From Sva-07 sp963698565 (GTDB lineage: Bacteria > Actinomycetota > Acidimicrobiia > Acidimicrobiales > Ilumatobacteraceae): DNA of 64,000 bases. The notes under the pieces are model-generated. The model worked only from the letters and a program-made list of their open reading frames with translations, did not search any database and was not told the origin of the DNA. Positions 43,719 through 53,507 of this stretch are shown here, in pieces. Both the position numbers and the translations under genes were made by a program. Within the stretch, counting starts at the first letter, position 1. Every line of letters starts with the position of its first letter. Location of the stretch: NCBI GenBank assembly GCA_963698565.1, contig CAVORH010000002.1, positions 328,556-392,555 on the forward strand, given 5' to 3'.

Positions 43719-44735
43719 GCCGACGGTGGTCGCGGCTGAGCATCTGCGGCGCGATGCTGAGCACCGGTCCCGCTCTCTGATCGCAGTCCGGGACGCAAGG
43801 ATGGCGGTTGGCATCATCGGGTGTGGGCGACGTTCTGGCGGGCTGCCATAGCAACGGAACGATGGGACCGCCTGGTGGTCGGCGTCGTGGGGAAGATTCG
43901 GGCGGGCGCTTGGGTGCACAGGTGGGAGCCCCTCGGGTGTGAGACGTCAGGTTGGCGGAGAGAGTGGCTCGGGCCGCAATGCGGCACCTGACGGCGAGGC
44001 CGCGAATCTCCGTTCTTCATTCGAGCGCCCAGCGGGCCAGGCAAGCGCTTGGAGCGGTCGTCGGCCTTCGGTCGATGCGACTCCGGCACCGGGCACTTCG
44101 GCTTGAGAGGCCTGGCACGCGATGCCCGGGTTCCGGTCCTCGGCCGCCGGTCCCTCCGGCGCCGGTGAGGCATCGATCAACGGCACGAGTTCGTGAGCCC
44201 GGCCGACGATGGTGGCGATGTGGTTGGCTTGTCGAGTGGAGAGCCCGGTGCGCCAGGTGAGGATCAACCCGGGTCGTGCACGCCGGGACCGCGGCACTCG
44301 AAGGGTTTGACGATCATCGCAACGGTGAGAACTACGAGGCGGGCATCCGCACCGGCTGGCACGGGTCCGTTCGGAGCGTCCTCGACTGCGGATAGAGATT
44401 GACGAAGCACCCAGCTGGTCGCCGAGCCAAAGCGGATCGGCCAGGTGTTTGCGGCGCTGCGGTGGGGGACTGGCCGGGCTGTCGTCATCGGTGACGGCTC
44501 CGAGGTCTGCGATCTGGCGAGTCGGACCGTTGCCTGGTCGGCGTTGCGTGAGGACAGCGACGTCCGCCATGCCCTGTCCGATGAACAGGTGGGAGCCGGC
44601 ATGCAACAGCGATGGTGCCAATGCCTCATTGGACGTCGCTGAAGAACTGGCAGGTGCACGGCTGTCGGGGTCCTGCGTGTCCGAAGGGAGCCTGCTCGCC
44701 TCAAGTTGCGGACCTGGAATGCCGATGCCTCCGTC
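43719..44735. other. 1-kb stretch with only degraded coding traces
   Basis: No intact gene is supportable. On the minus strand around 44165-44275 a segment reads LILTWRTGLSTRQANHIATI, reminiscent of the helix in DUF222/HNH proteins that follows a W-R-T-G-L motif, so a dead copy of such a gene is possible. Short frames on both strands (for example plus 44445-44642 and minus up to 44761) have no recognisable family. The stretch lies between the remnant transferase region and the second sugar transferase and may be decayed accessory DNA. Confidence 0.35.
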
Positions 44736-45452
44736 ATGGCAAGCGCCCTCTCCACGGCCACCGTGACACCGATTCATAGGGTCGACACTTCCGTTGAGCT
44801 GCAATTGGTACCGAACATCGCAGTGAGATCGACGGTGCCGATCGCGAGTCGCCGGCTCATGCGCCTCGTGGACGTCATCGGAGCCTTGTTCCTGCTGATC
44901 GTGTTGAGCCCCGTTGTCCTGTTGGTCGCACTGTTGGTGTGGCGTTCGAGCCCCGGACCGGTGATCTTCCGTCAGCAGCGCATCGGGCGCGACGGCCAAT
45001 TGTTCAACGTGTTGAAGTTCCGCAGTATGTGCAATGGGACAGATCTGCAACTGCTCACCGATCCCGAGCTTCGCCGGCGGTACGAACAGAACAACTTCAA
45101 GCTGGAGGCGGACGACCCGCGAATCACGCCGGTGGGTCGAGTCATCCGAAAGACCAGCGCCGATGAGTTGCCGCAACTGTTCAACGTGCTCCGGGGTGAC
45201 ATGAGTCTGGTCGGCGTTCGACCCCTGTTGGCTCGCGAACTTGCGCTGCGAAGTCACTACGACCAGGAGATGTACATGCAACACCTGCCTGGTCTGACTG
45301 GTCTCTGGCAGGTCGAAGGACGCTCATCGGTTGGTGACGACGACCGAGCGGAACTGGACCGCCAGTTCTTGGAGGCGTGGTCGCCGCAGCAGAACCTGGC
45401 GCTCCTCGTGCGGACACCCCGAGCCGTGCTGCTCGGGGTGGGCGCTCACTGA
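44736..45452 (+). CDS. Short-form polyprenyl-phosphate sugar-1-phosphate transferase
   Basis: A 238-residue protein from ATG 44736 (MASALSTATVTPIHRVD). It has the single membrane hairpin and catalytic core of the bacterial sugar transferase family (RLVDVIGALFLLIVLSPVVL; SSPGPVIFRQQRIGRDGQLF; LKFRSMC; SADELPQLFNVLRGDMSLVG then VRPLL). Unlike the 535-residue enzyme at 21.7 kb it lacks the N-terminal membrane and Rossmann regions, as in WbaP/PglC-type minimal enzymes. GLTGLWQVEGRSS replaces the usual PGxTG signature only slightly. It begins the plus-strand part of the right-hand exopolysaccharide locus; the GT4 gene follows 89 bp later. Confidence 0.9.
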   Translation: MASALSTATVTPIHRVDTSVELQLVPNIAVRSTVPIASRRLMRLVDVIGALFLLIVLSPVVLLVALLVWRSSPGPVIFRQQRIGRDGQLFNVLKFRSMCNGTDLQLLTDPELRRRYEQNNFKLEADDPRITPVGRVIRKTSADELPQLFNVLRGDMSLVGVRPLLARELALRSHYDQEMYMQHLPGLTGLWQVEGRSSVGDDDRAELDRQFLEAWSPQQNLALLVRTPRAVLLGVGAH

Positions 45453-45541
45453 CGGTCCTCAACGTGTCGTTTGCGCTCGGGCGGCATTCCGAGGTCGTCG
45501 GATGCCGCGCTCGTGCCGCAGTGGGTGGTCAAGATGGTGCG

Positions 45542-46762
45542 ATGCCGACGGAGGGTCCAGCGATCCCGGTGAAGAGCACGAAGCCGTCGGGTATGACCCT
45601 GAGGCAGCGGCTCTCGGAGTGGATGTGGCCGGGTTCTGGCGCGGCCAGGCGAGGGGCGGACAGGGTGGTCGTGTGCCAGGAGTGGCTGACGTCTGCAGCC
45701 GGGTCCGACAAGGTTGCTGCCGAAATGGTGCGTGTTGCCGGCGCCGATGCTCTCTACTGCTTCGCGGCGAGGGACGACGTGGTCAGAGAACTCGGCATTT
45801 CGGTCCCGGTCTATCAATCGCGGCTGGGAGGCTGGGCGAGCGTCAATCGTCGTTGGCAGTTCTTACTGCCGGTGATGCCACTGGTTTGGGGCTTGCTCGA
45901 TCTCGGTGATGTGCGGCTCGTCCTCACCAGCTCGCACTCAACAGTCAATTCCGTCCGTCGATTCGGCACCAGGGTCAGCTACTGCCACACGCCGATGCGA
46001 TATGCATGGGACTGGCGCCTCGAGGCGCAGCGGTTGCCCCGTTCGCTTCGCCCGCTCTGGCCGGCGATAGCTGCAGTGTTCCGGCGCCTCGACCGAATCT
46101 GGAGTCGCCGTGTGGACGTCTTCGTGGCCAACTCACACTTCGTGGCCGAACGCATCAAGGCCTCGTACGGTCGGGATGCGATCGTCGTTTATCCACCGAT
46201 CGACACAGGTTCGTTCGTGCCGACCGGCCGACCAACGAGAGATCGGTTCGTGGTTGCCGGAAGGCTCGTTCACTACAAGCGGCCCGACATCGCCGTGCAG
46301 GCCGCGAATCTTGCTCGTGTCCCGATGACTGTGGCCGGTGCCGGTCCGGAACTGGAGCGCTTGCAGGCGATGGCCGGATCGACGATCGAATTCGCCGTGG
46401 CACCCGACGACGATGAGCTGATCGACCTCGTCCAGAACGCTCGGGCGCTCGTCTTTCCGGGGATCGAGGACTTCGGAATGACGGTCGTCGAGGCGCAGGC
46501 CTGCGGTACCCCCGTCATCGGGCGGGCTGCGGGCGGCGCACTCGAGTCCGTCAACGTCGCTGGCGGAGGTCTTCTCGTCGACTCCGAGGATCCGGCGGTG
46601 TGGGCACGCAGACTTGCCGAGTTCGAGTGCCCGGACGATGTGGCCGATCTTCGTCGCGGGTCAGAGGCGTTCTCGGTCGCGGCATTTCGGCGGGGCCTTC
46701 TCGATGTTCTCGTAACGGTGGGCTTCGACCGGGCGATCGAGCGAACAGGCGACGGACGATGA
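45542..46762 (+). CDS. GT4-family glycosyltransferase
   Basis: A 406-residue GT-B protein from ATG 45542; ATG 45593 is an alternative. The N-terminal half has VVCQEWLTSAAGSDKVAAEM and SYCHTPMRYAWDW. The donor-binding half has VFVANSHFVAERI, VVAGRLVHYKRPDIAVQAA, VAGAGPELERL and the retaining GT4 signature GIEDFGMTVVEAQACGTPVI. It resembles WbaZ-like mannosyl- or rhamnosyltransferases, but donor and acceptor cannot be read. It acts at the inner membrane on the lipid-linked oligosaccharide. Its stop overlaps the start of the flippase-like gene (ATGA), so the two are translationally coupled. Confidence 0.9.
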   Translation: MPTEGPAIPVKSTKPSGMTLRQRLSEWMWPGSGAARRGADRVVVCQEWLTSAAGSDKVAAEMVRVAGADALYCFAARDDVVRELGISVPVYQSRLGGWASVNRRWQFLLPVMPLVWGLLDLGDVRLVLTSSHSTVNSVRRFGTRVSYCHTPMRYAWDWRLEAQRLPRSLRPLWPAIAAVFRRLDRIWSRRVDVFVANSHFVAERIKASYGRDAIVVYPPIDTGSFVPTGRPTRDRFVVAGRLVHYKRPDIAVQAANLARVPMTVAGAGPELERLQAMAGSTIEFAVAPDDDELIDLVQNARALVFPGIEDFGMTVVEAQACGTPVIGRAAGGALESVNVAGGGLLVDSEDPAVWARRLAEFECPDDVADLRRGSEAFSVAAFRRGLLDVLVTVGFDRAIERTGDGR

Positions 46763-48039
46763 CGTATCGCCGACCTCGGGTCGAACGACGAGTGACGTCA
46801 GGGAGCATCACCGCTGACCCGTCGCGCCGTGGAGTCCTCTCGATGGTTCGGGTCAGACCGGGGTCGGCCGTGGCCGATCAGTTCGTCAGTAGCGTGACCA
46901 ACGGCCTCACCCTCCTTGCGGCGGCGTTACTCCGTGCCGACCCTGGGGTTCTCGGGGAGATCGCTGTTGTCAGCGCCATCGTGATGCTGCAGATCGACGT
47001 TGTTCGGGCTTGGGTCGTCCTGCCGGCGCAACTGGCGGGGCGTACGTCGGACCGGAGGAAGCTCGTAGCCCACGGTGCGATGGCCGGGGTTCCGATCGCG
47101 TTCGTGGCGATGCTGTCCGGGATCCTGGTCGGCTCGAATGCGCTGGTTGTCGCAGCGTTGTGCCTCCCGGGCATCGCAGCGTTCGAGACGCTGCGGTCGC
47201 TCTGGCTCGGTGATGGTGCCGCCGCGACTGCCTTGCGCTGGGATGCTGCCTGGCTCACCGCTACGTCCTCACTGTTGCTGGCCGTCTGGCTCGGACCCAC
47301 GCTGAATGCCGCGATGCTGACGCTTGCCTGGCTCCTGCCTGGCGCCTTGTTGGTGGTTGTTGCCTGGACTCGACAAGCGCACGCGGCGGTCGAGCCCCGG
47401 CGCCATGCCGACGCGAGTTGGCGAGTCCGGGTGCAGTATGTGGCCGATACGGCGATCGGCCAGTTCTCCAATCTCCTTCCGATCGCGCTCGCCGCCTTCA
47501 TGGGCTCGGGCGCGGCCGCCCTCTGGCAGGGGGCGCGTCTTGCGTTTCGCCCGATCGGAATCGGCGGCAACCTGCTGCCGGTGCTGGTCCCGCCGATGCT
47601 CGCCGGACGTGGGTCCGCCAAGCTCAACTCCGCGACCGACCTTGTCAGGAAGGTGAGTCTTTGGACACTGCTTGCAACCATTGTCTGCTTCCCGGCTGCA
47701 ATCGTGCTCCAGCTGTATCGGGAAGTGAGCCTGGTCTCCGCGATGTCGTGGTCTCTGCTCGTTGCGATGGAATACACGGCGGTGAACGCGTTGACGGTGA
47801 CCCAGACGGCGTGGAAAGCCGGAGGGGCACCAGCGACTGCGGTGAGGTTGCGGTCGCTCGCGGCATTGATTGCCTCGGGAGGCCTCGCTCTGGCGGTCGC
47901 GCTCGACATCGCGCTGGTTGCACAAGCGGGCGTCGTGGCCGGTCTGACTACGGCCGTGGTGTGGTCGGCGTTCAGCCATGGCGGGCGTCGTCAACTGCGT
48001 GATCGGGTTCGGACTCCGAAGCTGGAGCCTTCTACCTGA
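46759..48039 (+). CDS. Polytopic membrane protein, probable polysaccharide flippase (Wzx-like)
   Basis: A 426-residue protein with about a dozen hydrophobic segments, from ATG 46759 overlapping the preceding stop by four bases. It opens with a polar stretch and then ADQFVSSVTNGLTLLAAALL. Segments such as IGQFSNLLPIALAAFMGSGA, then AALWQGARLAFRPIGIGGN and VLVPPMLAG resemble the MATE/MOP flippases that carry lipid-linked repeat units across the membrane. Similarity is by topology and context (between glycosyltransferases), not by a diagnostic motif. It converges on the next glycosyltransferase gene, overlapping it by eight bases. Confidence 0.7.
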   Translation: MTYRRPRVERRVTSGSITADPSRRGVLSMVRVRPGSAVADQFVSSVTNGLTLLAAALLRADPGVLGEIAVVSAIVMLQIDVVRAWVVLPAQLAGRTSDRRKLVAHGAMAGVPIAFVAMLSGILVGSNALVVAALCLPGIAAFETLRSLWLGDGAAATALRWDAAWLTATSSLLLAVWLGPTLNAAMLTLAWLLPGALLVVVAWTRQAHAAVEPRRHADASWRVRVQYVADTAIGQFSNLLPIALAAFMGSGAAALWQGARLAFRPIGIGGNLLPVLVPPMLAGRGSAKLNSATDLVRKVSLWTLLATIVCFPAAIVLQLYREVSLVSAMSWSLLVAMEYTAVNALTVTQTAWKAGGAPATAVRLRSLAALIASGGLALAVALDIALVAQAGVVAGLTTAVVWSAFSHGGRRQLRDRVRTPKLEPST

Positions 48040-49046
48040 GCAGGCCCGATATGGCCAGATCGATTCGGCGCGCCACCTGCCCCCAAGTGAAATCGAGGCT
48101 GCGCGTGTAGGCGGCTTCGACCAGTCGTCTGGTTCCGTCGGTGTCTTCGATGGCGTTCAGAATGCCGTCGGCGATCGACGATTCGTCGCGTGGGTCGACG
48201 AGCACGCCGCATCCATCGACGACTTCGGACAGCCCACCGACATCGGAATAGAGGACGGGGCAGCCCACCGACATGGCCTCGATCGCAGGGAGCCCGAAGC
48301 CTTCCTCCAGCGACGCCGTCAACAGGAGGTCAGCGGACCGGTACCGCTTCCAAAGTTCGGTGTCGCTGAGGCACACCGACACGGTGACGTCGTTTCGCAT
48401 CGAACCGATGACCCCGCGGAGGGCGGTTGTGGGTGCTGCTGGGAGGACAACCTCGATCGTCCCGTCGAGCGAACACAGCGCGCGATCGGCGGCTCTGAGC
48501 TGTCGAGTAAGGTTCTTGTTCGGTCGTTCGGATGCGACGATGAGGAGTCTCGGCGGACGACCGGTCACTCGTTGCGGCGGCAACGCGGGTCGGTCCCACC
48601 GGCGAAACGCCGTTTCCCACGACATGTACGGGTGTCTTACCGTTCGTCCACTCGACGATCTGGCGCTTCGAGTATTCGCTCACCGTGAGCACGACGCAAT
48701 CCGAGCGAATCAGCTGACGTTTGATGAGACGGAAGTAGGCGGAACGCGTGCGGCTGTGGTTCGCGCCGCCTCCGAGGTACATCAGGTCGTGCAATGTGAC
48801 TGCGTACGGTGTGGCGCAGCCGACGGGAGGCATGTACCCGGGCGAGACGACGACGTCGAACTTCTCGCGGGGGCGCCGCACTGCAGACCCGAGCCGTATC
48901 GGAGCAACCGGGTCGGTCGCTCGATGATTCCGGTTGATCGGCACCCACTCAGGTCGTTGCGCAAGTACCTCGGCGGCGAACCTTCCTATACCGCTCGTGT
49001 CGATCCACGACGCATCGAACGCGACAGCCGCCGACGACATCTTCAC
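48032..49046 (-). CDS. GT4-family glycosyltransferase, frame-interrupted near 48605
   Basis: GTG 49046 overlaps the upstream stop as GTGA, which decides the start. The N-terminal half reads VAFDASWIDTSGIGRFAAEV, TPYAVTLHDLMYLGGG and VVLTVSEYSKRQIVEW to VVGNGVSP. After one extra base near 48605 the other frame continues FRRWDRPALPPQRV, LLIVASERPNKNLTRQL and the GT4 signature EEGFGLPAIEAMSVGCPVLY with DVGGLSEVVDGCGVLVDP, to the stop at 48032. The joined protein is about 338 residues, normal for this family. HDLMYL and SEYSKRQI are typical of the branch that includes mannosyl- and fucosyltransferases of capsule loci. Confidence 0.85.
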
Positions 49047-50530
49047 TCGATTCCCGTCGGAGGAGTCGCTCTTGGCGCGTTGTTCGTGCGCACCGTCCCG
49101 CCGGCGGGTGATCTCGAGATACGGCGACGGGCGATGGCATCCGATCCGACGGTCACGTCAGCGCCGGCGTTGACCCGACTCGGCGTCTCAGAGCTTCGTG
49201 ATTGGGCTCGCGTTTTCGTGCTCATGAGCGCGAAGAAACAGGAGAGCAGCACCCACGCTTCGGCGTCCCAGAAATTGCTCACGGTGAGTCCGGCGCCGAG
49301 AACGATGGTGATCCAGCCCACAAGGACAGCGAAAGCGATGGGGTCGGGCGAATCGCGAAGTGCGAAGCAAGCGAGAGCTACCAGGATCGTCTGCATGGCG
49401 ATCGCGATCGCACCACCGTCGAGGACCGCTTGTATCCAGACGTTGTTCGCAACGTAAGCGGCGTCGCCGGTGTCTTTCGTGTTGCCGTCGAAACCCCGTT
49501 GCTCCATCTCGATGCCAAGCGTTCCCGGCCCGATGCCGAAGAGGGCGTTGTCGGCCACGATCTCGTTGACTTGGTCGTACGCCTCCAGGCGGGGAGCGTT
49601 CGATGTCACCTCCTCGGAATCCACGATTGATCCGAGTCGCTCGCCAAGGTTTGTGGCGAACTGGGGTTGGAAGGTGGTCACGACGATGAGGCACCCAACG
49701 GTCGAAACCGATGCAACCAGCAGTCGTCGACGGAATTGTCTCCGATGCTCCAGCGATCCTCGGACGCGGACCGCCATGAAGATGAACGCTGCGATTGCGA
49801 TCTGAACGAATGCGATGCGGGCGTTCGCGGCGGCGATCCCCAGGCCGAGTACGACCATCTGAATCGATCTCACGCGTCCCGATGGCCAAGCGGCCCAGCA
49901 GATGATGAGGGCGGCCACCGCAGGCGCTGCGAAGTACGCCGCTTCGAACGACAACGCCGCCGATCGAGGGACGGTTCCGACAAAGGCCTCGTATCCGGTC
50001 ATCCACGGCAGGTCGAGCTGTCTGGCGATGAACTCGTAGACGGCCAGCAAGCTCGAGAAGACCATGCCCAGAACGAATGCTCGGACGATCGATTCGGCCC
50101 ATCGGCGCTGCCGGAGGACCGCAACGAACGGCACGACCGCGGGAATCAGAACCGCAGCGAAGCCGCTCAGACCCTGGCCGCCGACGATGATCGACCTGAT
50201 CAGCAGCCAGAGGAGCAACAAGGAGAGCGCGGCGATGAAGCGTCGCTCGCGTCTCGTTGCGCCGAAAGCCGTGCGGAGTGCAACGGGATCAGCGAGGCCG
50301 AGCAGGATGGACGCGCCAAAGAACAAGGCGTTGATCTTGAGCGTCCGGCCCCCCAGGTCTACGCCGACTACGTCCCAATTGACCGTAAAGGCCCCAGCAC
50401 AGGCGGCGAGCGCGCTCAGTGGCGGCGTTTTTCGTCCGGGCGGGGGTTGTGTGGGGGTCGGCGGGATCCCCGAACGATACTCGGGCGTGGAGGGACGAAG
50501 CGGACAATTGAGGCTCGGAAGGATCGCCAC
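49043..50530 (-). CDS. O-antigen ligase / polymerase (Wzy)-like membrane protein
   Basis: A 495-residue protein from ATG 50530 with a Pro-rich cytoplasmic N-terminus, about ten to twelve membrane helices and a long extracytoplasmic loop. The loop before the last helices (ITSNAPRLEAYDQ-like, read as SEEVTSNAPRLEAYDQVNEI, then VADNALFGIGPGTLGIEMEQ) is the PF04932-type ligase/polymerase loop: a short R-x-x-x-Y-x-x segment followed by P-x-x-G-x-G-P. It should join lipid-linked repeat units outside the membrane. It is coupled to the GT4 gene downstream and divergent from the DUF4012 gene by 33 bp. Confidence 0.85.
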   Translation of the reverse strand: MAILPSLNCPLRPSTPEYRSGIPPTPTQPPPGRKTPPLSALAACAGAFTVNWDVVGVDLGGRTLKINALFFGASILLGLADPVALRTAFGATRRERRFIAALSLLLLWLLIRSIIVGGQGLSGFAAVLIPAVVPFVAVLRQRRWAESIVRAFVLGMVFSSLLAVYEFIARQLDLPWMTGYEAFVGTVPRSAALSFEAAYFAAPAVAALIICWAAWPSGRVRSIQMVVLGLGIAAANARIAFVQIAIAAFIFMAVRVRGSLEHRRQFRRRLLVASVSTVGCLIVVTTFQPQFATNLGERLGSIVDSEEVTSNAPRLEAYDQVNEIVADNALFGIGPGTLGIEMEQRGFDGNTKDTGDAAYVANNVWIQAVLDGGAIAIAMQTILVALACFALRDSPDPIAFAVLVGWITIVLGAGLTVSNFWDAEAWVLLSCFFALMSTKTRAQSRSSETPSRVNAGADVTVGSDAIARRRISRSPAGGTVRTNNAPRATPPTGIE

Positions 50531-50563
50531 CTCGGACCGGGCAGCGTCGTTACGTTGTGGGCG

Positions 50564-52798
50564 ATGAGTCGGACGGTGCTCGACCGGGAGTCTCGGGGCA
50601 ACGGCGTCAAGGAGCCGACCGCGCTCGCGATCGGTGTAGGAGCGGGAATTGTCGCGGGTTTCGCTGGGGCGCAGCCGACCGGACGCGTCGGCGTCGATTG
50701 GTTCCTCGTCGCAGTATCGGTTGCCGCTGTGGTGTGGGCAGCAGCTTCGGCGCCGTGGTGGGTGCCCACCGCAGTCGCCGGTGTCGCGATGATCACCACG
50801 ATGAACCCGGTGGTCGTCGGGGTCGCCGCCATCGGGTTCTCACTCGGTTGCTACCTAGGCGTTCGCGGACGCGACCGGAGCTGGCATCGCTCGCTCATCG
50901 CCGGGCTCGCGCTGAACGCACTGTGTCGGTCGGAGCTCGCGCCGTTCTTCGGGTCCTCCGCGATCGTCGGGGTCTCGTGCGGGGTCTTGTTGTTCGTGAT
51001 CGGGCTGTCTCGTCGGCCGCAACGAGTTCGTCACGCGGGCTGGATCGCCGTTGGTGTCGTGGGTGCTCTGGTCCTCGTCGGGATCGTCGGTGTGGGACTG
51101 GCGGCCTACAGCGCTCGTCCGTTCATTCAAAGTGCATCGGCTCAGACCGACTTGGCGATCGATGCTGCGAACAATGGCGACTACTACGTGGCTGCCGCAA
51201 GGTTCGACGCAGCGGCCCGTAGCTTCGGTCACGCCGACCGGCTTCTCGGTGGACCGCTTGCCATGCCCGCCAAGCTGATCCCGGGCGTCGCGCAGAACGT
51301 CGACGCCGCCTCAGAGCTGTCAGCAGTGGCGGCTGCGGGCACAGCGCAGGCAGCCCGCGCTCTCCGAGTGGTGGACCCGTCCACGATCCAGTTCATCAGC
51401 GGGCGCATCGCCGTTGACGCGGTTCGTGCACTCGAGGCACCCCTCCGCGACGTCGACGTCGCGATGAGCGGTCTGGAGGAGTCGGTCGCATCGATCGACT
51501 CTCCTTGGCTGCTCGGACGATTCCGCACCGAGCTTGCGTCCCTCGAGGTCGACCTGGCCGACAACCAGACCCGCCTCGACTCGGCGATCGAAGCCGTTCG
51601 GCTCGCCCCACAGATGCTCGGCGCCGACGGGACCCGTCGCTACCTCGTGCTCTTCGTGACTCCCGCCGAGACGCGGGGGATCGCAGGGTTCATCGGCAAC
51701 TACGCCGTCGTCGAGATCGATGCCGGGTCGGTCCGTGTGACGGAGTTCGGACGTCGATCAGATCTCGACGCCCAGCTTCTCGACAGCCCGGCGACCTGTA
51801 CTGGTTGTTCGCAGGAGGTGCTCGACCGCTACGGCGACTTCGGGCTCGACAATGGCCCCCGAGGCACAGCATCTCCGACGGTGTGGTCCAACATGACGAT
51901 GCCGGCACACTTCCCGCACACTGCCGAAACGGCGAAGGTCCTCTTCCCGCAGAGCGGCGGTCAACCCGTCGACGGCGTCGTTGCGGTCGATCCGTATGTG
52001 ATCGAGGAACTCATGCGTTACACCGGGCCGATCCCGGTTCCGGAACTCGGCGTCGTCGTTCGCCCGGAGGACGCTGCTGAATTCATTCTCGAGGGTCAGT
52101 ACGTGCTTGCCAGCGACGAGAGTCTTCAGGGTGTCGACAACGAGTCGCGTGTCGACGCGTTGCAGACGCTCGGCGAAGGGGTGATCCAGCGCCTGCTGAC
52201 CAGTTCGCTGCCAGAACCGGCCCAGCTCGCTCGCGACCTCGGGCCGCTCGTCGCAGAGCATCGGCTCATGATGTGGACAGATGTCCCCGTCGAACAGGAA
52301 TTGCTCCACTCCGTCGGACTTCTCGGGGCGATGCCGGAACTCGGCCCCGCTGGAGGATTCTCGGTCATCGTTACCAATACGGCCGAGAACAAGATCGATG
52401 TGTTCCTCGAGCGCGACGTCGACGTGCGTATCGAGGCGCACCCGGATGGAACTCGGGAACTCGTGGCCGACGTCGTGCTCCACAACACTGCACCGAGTGC
52501 CGGTCGGCCCTTGTATGTGATCGGTAACGGTTTCGGTCTACCGGTCGGATCGAGCCGCCTGCGAGTGAACTTCTTCGGTCCTCCGTCGTTGGTCTCCGCG
52601 CAGCTCGACGGAGAGGACGTCGCCGTCGAGGCGCTCCCCGAGGCCGGCTGGATGGGGTACGCAACGGATGTCGTGATTCCGCCCGGATCGACCATCGAAT
52701 ACGAGTTGCGATTCGCACTGGCTCGAGCCGACGCGGCGGGTTCAGCGATCGGCGATCCGATCGAGTGGATCCAGCCGCTGGTCGTCGATCGCTCGTGA
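50564..52798 (+). CDS. DUF4012 membrane protein, intact paralogue
   Basis: A 744-residue protein from ATG 50564, with TACGTT seven bases upstream. It has no Pro-rich leader. Six or so membrane helices occupy residues 20-190 (ALAIGVGAGIVAGFAGA; WIAVGVVGALVLVGIVGVGL). The large outer DUF4012 domain follows: AAARFDAAARSFGHADRLLG, MPAKLIPGVAQNVDAASEL, RYLVLFVTPAETRGIAGFIG, PQSGGQPVDGVVAVDPYVIE and LMRYTGPIPVPE. The same landmarks occur in the frame-broken gene at 6701-9398, so the two are paralogues, one per surface/polysaccharide block. Activity unknown. The TPAE-x-RGI-GF-GN motif is the most conserved part and may mark a binding or catalytic site. Confidence 0.85.
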   Translation: MSRTVLDRESRGNGVKEPTALAIGVGAGIVAGFAGAQPTGRVGVDWFLVAVSVAAVVWAAASAPWWVPTAVAGVAMITTMNPVVVGVAAIGFSLGCYLGVRGRDRSWHRSLIAGLALNALCRSELAPFFGSSAIVGVSCGVLLFVIGLSRRPQRVRHAGWIAVGVVGALVLVGIVGVGLAAYSARPFIQSASAQTDLAIDAANNGDYYVAAARFDAAARSFGHADRLLGGPLAMPAKLIPGVAQNVDAASELSAVAAAGTAQAARALRVVDPSTIQFISGRIAVDAVRALEAPLRDVDVAMSGLEESVASIDSPWLLGRFRTELASLEVDLADNQTRLDSAIEAVRLAPQMLGADGTRRYLVLFVTPAETRGIAGFIGNYAVVEIDAGSVRVTEFGRRSDLDAQLLDSPATCTGCSQEVLDRYGDFGLDNGPRGTASPTVWSNMTMPAHFPHTAETAKVLFPQSGGQPVDGVVAVDPYVIEELMRYTGPIPVPELGVVVRPEDAAEFILEGQYVLASDESLQGVDNESRVDALQTLGEGVIQRLLTSSLPEPAQLARDLGPLVAEHRLMMWTDVPVEQELLHSVGLLGAMPELGPAGGFSVIVTNTAENKIDVFLERDVDVRIEAHPDGTRELVADVVLHNTAPSAGRPLYVIGNGFGLPVGSSRLRVNFFGPPSLVSAQLDGEDVAVEALPEAGWMGYATDVVIPPGSTIEYELRFALARADAAGSAIGDPIEWIQPLVVDRS

Positions 52799-52888
52799 AC
52801 GGACTCCTCAAGTCCGTGTCTCCTGTTGCCGATTGAGAACCAGGCCCGGGTTCGGCGACCAACCCGTCGCATGGGTGAAAGGATGCGG

Positions 52889-53401
52889 ATGAAGAAGCTG
52901 GCACTCGTGGCGATGGTGTTGTTGACCGTGCTCGGCTACGGCGCAAGCGCGCTCGCTGCGGAGGGTCCGTACGGGAGCAGTACCGCCGCGGTGAGCTTCA
53001 CGCCCTCGAATCCCGGCCCTGGTGAGGCGGTCACCGTCGCCATCACGGGCTGCACGCCTGGCGAGCCCCTCCGAATCGTCTTGGCAGGAACGACGATTGC
53101 GACGGCGGCGTGTTCGGCGGCAGCGCCTCAAGGTCTTCAACGTCCGCAGCAGTCGGTCGGCGGAGTTGCGACCACGGAGATCTCGGCGCCCACTGAGCCG
53201 GGCACCTACCGCTACACGGTCAACGGATCGCAAGGGTACGACCGGTCGGCATCTCTCGTGGTTGCTGCCCCCGCTGTCGTCCAGCCCGCCGTGGACGAGA
53301 GCCAAATCGATTGGACGATCGTGTTGACGATCGTCATGATCGGTGTAGTTGGACTCGCCCTCGCTGCGGTGGTCCACCTGCGACGGGTGGCTCCGATCTG
53401 A
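52889..53401 (+). CDS. Secreted single-pass membrane protein, unknown
   Basis: A 170-residue protein. ATG 52889 is chosen because GAAAGG ends six bases before it. The signal peptide (MKKLALVAMVLLTVLGYGAS then ALAA) is followed by an Ig-like domain (AAVSFTPSNPGPGEAVTVAI, TGCTPGEPLRIVLAG, TYRYTVNGSQGYDRSASLVV). A C-terminal membrane helix (IVLTIVMIGVVGLALAAVVH) and a short basic tail have no LPxTG motif. The layout resembles the ATTG-ended protein at 58859-59413. It lies 90 bp after the DUF4012 gene and may be its partner. No family recognised. Confidence 0.75.
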   Translation: MKKLALVAMVLLTVLGYGASALAAEGPYGSSTAAVSFTPSNPGPGEAVTVAITGCTPGEPLRIVLAGTTIATAACSAAAPQGLQRPQQSVGGVATTEISAPTEPGTYRYTVNGSQGYDRSASLVVAAPAVVQPAVDESQIDWTIVLTIVMIGVVGLALAAVVHLRRVAPI

Positions 53402-53507
53402 CGGGTCTGCTGCACGAGTCCATTGCACTGCGTCAGCCTGATCTCTGTCGCTTGAGGCTTCAGGGGCTCACCGGCCGGCCGTCGCCAACTCGATATCGTC
53501 GCGAACT

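Noticed and set aside
43947..45284. 445-codon minus-strand open frame
   Set aside because: Most of it is the reverse of the second sugar transferase; its composition is Ser/Arg-rich with no family pattern.
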